A stretch of DNA of 64,000 bases from positions 11,470,501-11,534,500 of the forward strand of contig OU015569.1 of assembly GCA_907165135.1 (NCBI GenBank). The letters run 5' to 3'. This document shows positions 57,648 through 64,000 of this stretch, in pieces. Below the pieces are notes generated by a model. It ran no database searches. It saw only the letters and a program-made list of their open reading frames with translations, and was not told the DNA's origin. Numbering within the stretch: position 1 is the stretch's first letter; every line of letters starts with the position of its first letter. The position numbers and the translations under genes are program-made. This stretch comes from Oikopleura dioica (lineage: Eukaryota > Chordata > Appendicularia > Copelata > Oikopleuridae).

Positions 57648-57852
57648 AGGCCTTCCCCAATATTGTCGATGAAAAATCGACATTATAGGTCCAAGATAGT
57701 CGATAAAACTTTCGAGGTTGAGCCGAAGATTGACAATTTTTAGTAGAAAAGCTTGTACAAAAATTTGGCAATCTTAGGCTTAACTACAAAAGTTTTATTA
57801 GCTATCTTCGACTCATAATGTCGACTTTTTATCGACAATTTTGGGGAAGGCC
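57648..57852. mobile_element. MITE with GGCCTTCCCC ends
   Basis: GGCCTTCCCCAATATTGTCG and CGACAATTTTGGGGAAGGCC are inverted repeats; the arms continue with AATCGACATTAT/ATAATGTCGA and AAGATAGTCGATAAAACTTT/AAAGTTTTATTAGCTATCTT. About 205 bp, non-coding, foldback over most of its length. Confidence 0.8.
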
Positions 57853-58949
57853 CAAGGCGAAAAAACTAAGATGTGGATAAGGTTATTCTGGTTATAAGAT
57901 TGAGGATAATCGTAAATCGAAATCGTGAAATAAAGCTGCTCTTTTTTTCCGGAAATAAAATAAATGACATTTACGATCGCGTAAATATGCATCTTTTGGG
58001 CGAGCTAGAAAGAAAAATACTTTCCTTACCGCGCTGGAAAATCGAAATAGGAAAACCGAAATTTTATCAATTCCCGATCGATAAAAAATTTCCAGAGCGC
58101 GCGTGGGAACCACTCGCATGCAGAAAAAAAGCGGCGCGGGATTTGAAACGCGCGGCGCAGCGCCGCAACCGAAATACCAAATCAAAACCGCGAATTTTGC
58201 GCGAAGAAATAGAACTCGTTTAGAAAATGATTAAAATTGGGTTGACTATTTTAGGATTGAAATTTTGTATATACTATAGTTATTCTTTCGTCTTTTTTTG
58301 AGCCCGAAATCATTAAATAAAGCTCTTGACTTGAGCAACAAAGATTATTGGCGAAAGGTCATTAATAAGGGGGTAAATCCTTAATCTGATTAAAGTTTAA
58401 GGTCTTATCTATTTGCCCGAATAGCACAATAAGGGTGTCACCATGTTAAATTTGGCAAAAAAAGGCCAGCAAACCCCTCTTAGAAATTCTAGTCTACGTA
58501 AACCAAATTACTTTTTAATATTCACAAGGGAGAATTAACGATTGTCTTTGCGCTATTAGTTTTCTATGATTTCCAATTTGAGAGTAATTATTGCTTCAAT
58601 CGATGAGAAAATTGAATCGTAACATTCAACATTCATTCATTTTGTAAATTAAAACATTTCAAATTGAAACTGTTCAATACTGGTAGTGGCATCCCTGGCG
58701 CTGGGCTGAGCTGCTAATTTGGGCTCAACTAGACTGGCTGATCCGCTGGCGCTGGTCTAGTGGCAGCTACTAGACTGCTTGAAGCGAGCTAGTACTGCTT
58801 GAGCTGTGACGGGGGCGCCCGTTCCATCGCCGCTTTTTCGGCTTCGCTCTTTTTCATTCACTCATTCAGTTTCCCTCAAACTCGCCCAAAACGCTTCTTT
58901 TTCTTTTTTTCGAATTGAAGAGAAAAATCTAAAAATCTAAAATGATCAG

Positions 58950-60734
58950 ACTCACAAAGCAAGGCGTTCCTAGAGCTAGAAATGGACGGCCAACCGATAG
59001 GGCGACTGACGGTAGCTCTTTACGACAGTATCGTGCCAGAGACTGTTCAAAACTTCGCCGCGCTCTGTAATAACCAGTGCTCGCCGATTTACGCCGAGGG
59101 GAAGGGAAAACAGGACATGAAGCTCAAATTTGGTTACGCTAAAAATAAGGTCCGAATTGAAGTTTTTTCAAATGCGCGTTAGTTTGAATCACCGGACACG
59201 CCTCCAATCAGCGGACAGTCGAAATACCGACTTTTCCCTTTTTCGGACATTTTTCAAAAAGAAAACATCAAACAGGCTCGGCAACCTGTGTAAAAAACCT
59301 GAGTCAGGACCTAGGTAAAAATTTGAATTCCAATCTTTTTAAAATTCCAGCAAAACTTCGCGGCTTCGTTCAAAAAAAGCCGCTACGCGTCTTTTTATAA
59401 ATGATCTTACTGACCTAGACTCAGGTTTTTTACACAGGCTTCGAATTAGAGGCGGGGAGGATGATTCACAATTAACGCGCGTTGGTTGATGCATCTTTCG
59501 AAAATTAAAAATCTGCCCTGCTCAATAATTTCCTTTGATTTCGCGGAATATTTTGGGTAGACCCTTAATTTTTTCAGAAAACTTTGAATAGCTCCTTTTT
59601 CACACTGTTTTCAGGCTCGTTTCTTCCGAGTTGTGCCTGGTTTCACTGCCCAGTGCGGAATGCTGCCTCTAGAAGGGAATAAGGGACACATATCGGGCAG
59701 GGGTTGTTACAGCTGAGTGCGTTACTTGTTAGATAGCTATTAAATTATACCTAAATAGGCTTTATCTAGGTGTTTCACTACACATTTAGCCGGGCTAAAT
59801 CGAAATCGCCGTGCGCCGCCGATTTACCCTATTTCGGCGTATTTTTCTTCCTTTTCGTGATTAAGGCGTTCTCCCTGGCTGTTCTGTCCCCGGGGAGAGT
59901 AGTAGTGGCAACGAGCGCGAGGGAATAGACAGATAGAGAGCAATGAGAATCGAGTAGTTTTCCGTTCTCGTCACTACTAGCGCGCGCGTTTCCGCTCTTC
60001 CGCCTTCGTTTTTTTCTTTCGCTATTTTCTCACGTGATCAACCCCTGTAACAGCAAAATTTGTACGGGCGACTTTGGCCTGATGAAAACTTTGCCGTTTC
60101 GCATGATAAGCGTGGTATTCTTTCAATGGCTAATAAGGGACCCAACACCAATGGCAGTCAGTTCTTCATTACTTTAGACAAACGGCAAGATTTAGTTATG
60201 GGTTACAGATCAGATTTTGGCAACCTGTGTCGAAAGCTGAGACAGGGTTCCGAAAGATCTTTATCAGAAAGCCTCGCCGCAGCTTTTTTAAAATGGCTAA
60301 CTGAGTGGCTTTAAATTAAAGATCTTTTGGAGCCCTGACTCAGGTTTTTACACAGGTAGCCAAGCCGAGTTGCGGATATTTTTTTTCTTATATTCTCTTC
60401 AAATCAAAAATGAAAAGAAAAAAATTTTGTCGACGCGAGGCCCTTAAGATTCCAAGAAAAATTTCTAAGATCAAAGGAGCTTGGGCCGATATTTTATAGA
60501 TTTTTGGGTCTAAGTCTAATTATTGATCTATTTTCGAGAAATGGTTTTAATATTAACTGCGCTTGAGACTAAGCTTGGTCGAGTAACCCGCTCTCAGATG
60601 GTGCGCATGTCGCTTTCGGCGAAGTGATAGACGGCCACGACGTGCTCGATATTATTGAGGCAACAGGAGTGCCCGGCAGAGAGACCGGTCGCCCCAGTAT
60701 GCTCGTCACTGTTTCTAACTCTGGTCTGCTTTGA
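58950..60734 (+). CDS. Cyclophilin-type peptidyl-prolyl isomerase, possibly damaged
   Basis: Exons: about 58950-59149 ([28 protein letters not shown]), 59614 to about 59695 ([16 protein letters not shown]), about 60054-60195 ([36 protein letters not shown]) and 60599-60734 ([17 protein letters not shown] to SNSGLL). These cover the cyclophilin barrel in order, including the RxxPGF and GSQFFIT active-site strands; the first Gln-Gly pair reads QCG. Two problems: no in-frame ATG precedes the first strand (a stop lies just upstream, first ATG at 58982 inside the domain), and the 59695/60054 junction has no GT donor in the right phase because a hAT-like insertion (CAGGGGTTG...CAACCCCTG) lies there. 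A family A MITE is in two introns. Confidence 0.75.
59274..59450. mobile_element. MITE family A copy in cyclophilin intron
   Basis: AGGCTCGGCAACCTGTGTAA at the left; CCTAGACTCAGGTTTTTTAC followed by ACAGGC at the right. Confidence 0.8.
59698..60045. mobile_element. hAT-like short insertion in cyclophilin gene
   Basis: CAGGGGTTGTTACAG at the left and CGTGATCAACCCCTG at the right are inverted at their ends and have the CAGGG/CCCTG form of hAT transposons. No matching 8-bp duplication was found. Its right part, from about 59912, is also present in the duplicated block at 63445. Confidence 0.5.
59912..60500. repeat. Cyclophilin exon block, first copy of a direct duplication
   Basis: From GAGCGCGAGGGAATAGACAG to CTTGGGCCGATAT this block recurs at 63445 to the window end with few differences; it includes the exon with [19 protein letters not shown] and its flanking introns. 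The copies are about 3.5 kb apart in the same orientation. Confidence 0.9.
60213..60370. mobile_element. MITE family A copy in cyclophilin intron
   Basis: TTGGCAACCTGTGTCGAAAG at the left and TTACACAGGTAGCCAAGCCG at the right, lying inside the duplicated block. Confidence 0.8.
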
Positions 60735-60829
60735 TTGGAACTCTCGTTATTTTTAAACTTTCCTTATTCTTATTTTAACAATTTGGCGTTTTCAGACTGA
60801 GTAATTCTCCCAACACACTTCTCGTAAAA

Positions 60830-61406
60830 ATGTCCGCCGTCGAGGAAGCCAAGACCGTCCCCACCACCGAAACCGTTGAAGAGTTGAAAGAACAACAAAA
60901 ACAAGGTAGAATTCATATCCAACCTCAGCATACTGATTAGTAAACCTGGCTCAAGGCCTTTTATTACAGACCATTCATTTGAAAACCACTCTTCCTTGAT
61001 TTCAATTGATAGAAAATTTTTGTAGAAAATGGCAAAGCCGTGGAAGCATCAGGCGCAGCTGTGGAAGCAGTGAAAGAAGCGGCGACAGAAGAGGAGAAGC
61101 CCGCTGAACCCGCCGCCGAGGCAGAAGCGAAAGAAGAAGAAAAAGCGGAAGAAAAGGTCGAGGGCGCTCCCAAAGAAGAAGAAAAGACGGAAGAAGCCGC
61201 CAAAGAGGAAGAAAAGTCCGAAGAAAAGGCTGAAAATGGCGACAAAGCCGGTAAGAGTTACTTTCAAGAGTAAAATCGGGGAGTTTTCGCCATTCAAAAT
61301 TGATAACACTGAAGCCAGGGAATGTTCGTATTGACGGTTTTTAGGCGAGAAACGCAAGGCAGACAGCAAGGACGAGGACGAGCCAGCCGAGAAGAAGGCC
61401 GAGTAG
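60830..61406 (+). CDS. Prothymosin-like acidic nuclear protein
   Basis: Exons 60830-60905, 61026-61250 and 61345-61406, 120 residues. MSAVEEAKTVPTTETVEELK opens the protein. The middle is almost entirely Glu, Lys and Ala. The end GEKRKADSKDEDEPAEKKAE is a bipartite basic/acidic tail like the nuclear localisation signal of prothymosin alpha. Such proteins bind histones and loosen chromatin. Low complexity makes homology uncertain, but length, exon order and the tail fit. TTTTCAG lies 35 nt before the ATG, and the cyclophilin stop is only 95 nt upstream, so the two may form an operon resolved by SL trans-splicing. Confidence 0.65.
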
Positions 61407-61860
61407 ACTAGCGAGCATCAACGCCAGTGCCAGTAATTCCAGGCCCCTCAATTATAAAACAACACCTCCCCTCCCCTCTTTCTAAACCCACCCTGATCGT
61501 ACTCTGTGTCTGATTCGTTTTATTATTTTTATTTTTTCCTCCGCGTCAAATTCATTTTATTAAAAAAAGCGTCGCTTTCGGGGCACCATCTAAAATGACC
61601 CTAAGAGCTGTTCTAAGGGACTCCTCTCACTCCTTTTCAAATCTACCCGGTCTTGTTTACTTCTATACGCCCTGTTCATAAACCTGCCGTAAAAATCTCT
61701 CTCTGGTTCAATTCAATGAGCTGAAGTTACAATCACATTAAACCTCTCCTAACAAATTCGAAGCAAACTTACAGTCGACTTACAGCTGTTAAAAAAACCA
61801 CCCATCCACCCTGCCAGCAAACTTTTTTTTCGTTCTTTCGTTCTCGTTTTTTCCAAAACA
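61407..61860. other. 3' flank of prothymosin-like gene
   Basis: CT-rich 3' UTR followed by AT-rich spacer. TTATTATTTTTATTTTT near 61520 may include the poly(A) region. No gene seen. Confidence 0.35.
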
Positions 61861-62115
61861 TTTTTAAATTTGAATTGTATACCCTTAATTCCGCGTAATC
61901 AGCGTAATCGGCTCCACGCTCGAAATTGAGGTAGAAATCAACGAAGAGTATCTCCATCGTGAGAGATCCTTCAGGTCTATTTTCCACCCTAGATCTAATT
62001 AGGGTCCCTTGATTCGCTACTTACTGACTTGATACTGTTCCTGGCGAAATAAGGGCCCTAGAAAGTTGCCCTCTTCTCTCACAAAAAGCGTGTCCGAGTT
62101 GCTCTGTAAATTAAA
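61860..62115 (-). CDS. CUB-like domain fragment
   Basis: On the minus strand an exon after TTTAATTTACAG reads SNSDTLFVREEGNFLGPLFR and continues; after a 36-nt GTAAGT...TCTAG intron the next reads VENRPEGSLTMEILFVDFYL followed by NFERGADYADYAELR. Gly-Ser, alternating hydrophobics and the DYADYAELR ending resemble the second half of a CUB domain, an extracellular beta-sandwich. Start and true end were not found, so this is a partial gene or fragment. Confidence 0.4.
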
Positions 62116-62483
62116 TCAGCGCTCAACTCCAAAAGTTTCCGATTTTTGTGACTTTTAGCTCAAAAGATAGATTCTTAAATTCGATGTCAATACTGCCGCA
62201 TATTATTTTCCGAAAAATATTGACCCCCTTCGTTCTTATTTTTTATCGATGATTTGGTTAAATGATGGTTAATTCTATTTCTAGTTTTGCACTTAAAGTT
62301 AGCGACTTATTTTAATTAGGCTGATCAATTTGAATTAATTTTGAAACAAAAAAGATCATTGAAAATAAATCATGAAAAAAATCAAAAAACAAGAAATGTT
62401 GAAATGACTTGGTAAAGAAGTCTTGTTCTTTCAAAATTTCATTCATTTTATTCAAATGCAGGAATTTATTCAGTTATAAGGAG

Positions 62484-62825
62484 CAGATGATCCTGTCTTC
62501 GTTATCGGAACCAGAGTTCGAAATCTTTGGGAGCACGGAGGGAGCAGGAGCAGAGACTCTTTTTTTGACGCGATATATTGTCTCTTTCAGGGCTCTAAAT
62601 CTGAGGCAAAAATCAAAATCCGGTCTGGTCTCTTTCTATAAAACCGCTCGGCCTAAAAATGAAAATGAATAATTCAATAAAATTAAGATCGTTCTCACTT
62701 ACCTTTGCATCTTCTCTTTCCCTGGTGAGCCTTTAGTCTATAACGCTCGTAGAACGCATAGCCACAGATTTCACAGGTAAATCGTTTTTCCTTCGTATGG
62801 AATTCCTTCGTATTTTCTATAAAAA
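62484..62825 (-). CDS. C2H2 zinc-finger gene, 3' exons
   Basis: Minus-strand exon about 62819-62706 follows a TTTTTTATAG acceptor and encodes RFTCEICGYAFYERYRLKAH followed by QGKRRC, a C2H2-like finger (CxxC, then H and a final C). After an intron from GTAAGT, the last exon (about 62590-62484) reads ALKETIYRVKKRVSAPAPSV to DRIICSL-stop; its acceptor would be ATTTAGAG. Upstream exons are not certain; an open exon at about 63350-63184 may belong to it. Probably a nuclear DNA- or RNA-binding protein. Confidence 0.5.
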
Positions 62826-63183
62826 ACAAAGAGCAGTAGACTGCCTTTACAAGCAGTTAACTGCTCCTTTTTCTTTATTTTTGGTTCATTTTATAAATAT
62901 GAACTTATACGAATCCGATTTCTTTATATCCTCCTTCGCAGCTGGATCCAACCAGCTGTGGCGAATACATCCTAATTACTCGTCTTTGGTCGGGCAAATC
63001 TTTTAGATTTAATATTGATTGATCTTGAAGCTTTGAAATTGACTTTCTTGAGAAATAATAAAAATGATGAATATTCCCACTCTGATCCCTTGAAGTAAAA
63101 GGAAGTGTTAACTACGTCCTTGATCATGAAACTTGTGGCTTCCCTTGAGTCTGGCACGCCTCTTTTTCGTAGCTTGGGAGTGT

Positions 63184-63350
63184 TCTAGGATGCATTTCGC
63201 AATCTGGCAGCAGCATCGTTTTTCAATGTTGATAAAAAGGCATTTGTAAAGCCAGGACAGCCCATTATGGCTTTGGCTGGTGCTATTATCTCTTCCACTC
63301 TGGATCTAAACGCCCCTCGATATTTCTTTGTTGCATCACTCTATCAAAAA
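63184..63350 (-). CDS. Unassigned minus-strand exon
   Basis: After TTTTTTGATAG an open stretch reads SDATKKYRGAFRSRVEEIIA, then PAKAIMGCPGFTNAF and LKNDAAARLRNAS to a stop at 63184. The composition is globular. No domain recognised; it may be an upstream exon or a separate gene end relative to the zinc-finger exons at 62.5-62.8 kb. Confidence 0.3.
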
Positions 63351-63444
63351 ACAGATTAATTCTATTCATCAAACTCAAAAAAGAAAGACAGAGCAAATCG
63401 CCTCAGAGCAGAATCATGACTGAAGAGCCCAGAAAAGGTTTGAT

Positions 63445-64000
63445 CGAGCGCGAGGGAATGGACAGATAGAGAGCAATGAGAATCGAGTAGTTTTCCGTTC
63501 TCGTCACTACTAGCGCGCGCGTTTCCGCTCTTCCGCCTTCGTTTTTTTCTTTCGCTATTTTCTCACGTGATCAACCCCTGTAACAGCAAAATTTGTACGG
63601 GCGACTTTGGCCAGATGAAAACTTTGCCGTTTCGCATGATAAGCGTGGTATTCTTTCAATGGCTAATAAGGGACCCAACACCAATGGCAGTCAGTTCTTC
63701 ATTACTTTAGACAAGCGGCAAGATTTAGTTAAGGGTTACAGATCAAGACTCGGCTACCCTTGTAGAAACCTGAGTCAGGGTTCCGGAAGATCTTTTTAAA
63801 ATGGCTAACTGAGCTGCTTTTAATTAGAGATCTTTCGGAGCCCTGACTCAGTTTTTTACACACGTTGCCAAGCCGAGTTGCGGATATTTTTTTCTTATAA
63901 TCTCTTCAAATCAAAAATTAAAAGAAAAATTTTTTTGTCGACGCGAGGCCCTTAAGATTCCAAGAAAAATTTCTAAGATCAAAGGGGCTTGGGCCGATAT
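63445..64000 (+). pseudogene. Second copy of cyclophilin exon block
   Basis: Direct copy of 59912-60500. The exon at 63588-63731 reads [20 protein letters not shown] and [20 protein letters not shown], unchanged except that VMG becomes VKG at the border. No other cyclophilin exon lies upstream in the 2.7 kb before it, so within the window it is an isolated duplicated exon; the rest could lie beyond the right edge. Confidence 0.7.
63746..63880. mobile_element. MITE family A copy in duplicated block
   Basis: ACTCGGCTACCCTTGTAGAA at the left and TTACACACGTTGCCAAGCCG at the right. It is about 25 bp shorter inside than its partner at 60213. Confidence 0.8.

Larger units (their letters stand above)
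54475..58940. other. Transposon-rich interval without a clear gene
   Basis: Apart from the listed mobile elements, AT-rich. Frames at 55279-55557, 55638-55823 and 56170-56448 are A/T-driven and inside or beside repeats. A frame at 57873-58223 (GTG start; KINDIYDRVNMHLLGELERK and a basic tail) might be a gene remnant. CTGGTCTAG and GAGCTG-rich sequence lies at 58690-58800, and a CCATCGCCGC block near 58822 could be the cyclophilin promoter. Confidence 0.4.

Noticed and set aside
61049-61369. Minus-strand Phe/Leu-rich frames that look like membrane proteins
   Set aside because: They are complements of the GAA/GAG/AAG codons of the prothymosin-like gene.

Overview
The window is nuclear DNA of the larvacean tunicate Oikopleura dioica or a very close relative. 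The key evidence is a spliced-leader (SL) RNA gene at 36440-36590. Its 40-nt leader exon matches, as I recall it, the published O. dioica leader, and it lies next to a 5S rRNA gene on the same strand, the arrangement described for that species. Other signs agree: very short introns, many of about 47 nt; several introns that cannot have GT donors and fit the GA-AG class known from O. dioica; genes packed closely on both strands; and vertebrate-type TTAGGG telomere-like repeats.

Layout. 1-18 kb is an accessory region: a cluster of kelch-like paralogues (430-1221, 12264-12581 minus, 12782-14182, 14254-14547, 15890-17968), a Cys-rich membrane protein (1680-3135), a four-TM protein (3453-4566 minus), a TCTEX1-domain protein ending at 12201, a small LTR retroelement (14565-15862) and a 908-bp hAT-like foldback element (9081-9988). 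19.6-27.1 kb holds a Golgi-type sulfotransferase, DONSON (minus) and akirin (minus). 27.7-34.1 kb holds two disordered-protein genes that were probably adjacent, perhaps co-transcribed, and are now separated by a 4.06-kb inverted-repeat element. 34.4-37.0 kb has a small membrane protein and the SL/5S unit. 37.4-49.5 kb is the conserved core: NOP16, RPL38, an ELAV/Hu-type RNA-binding protein and an SRRM2/CWC21-like splicing factor. A FLYWCH-like gene lies antisense inside an SRRM2 intron, and a Kolobok-type transposon lies inside an intron of that gene. 51.9-64 kb holds an eight-exon disordered protein, TTAA-flanked transposon derivatives, a cyclophilin with a duplicated exon block, a prothymosin-like gene, and zinc-finger and CUB-like exons on the minus strand.

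Much of the conserved gene set works in RNA processing, ribosome assembly, replication and nuclear regulation: NOP16, RPL38, ELAV, SRRM2, 5S, SL RNA, DONSON and akirin. Between the exons the window is dominated by short non-autonomous DNA transposons. One inverted-repeat family is present about 19 times, nearly always in introns or intergenic DNA, and at least five insertions from four families sit between TTAA duplications.

All gene models were built by eye from splice signals and reading-frame continuity. Names rest on remembered family motifs, not on a search.
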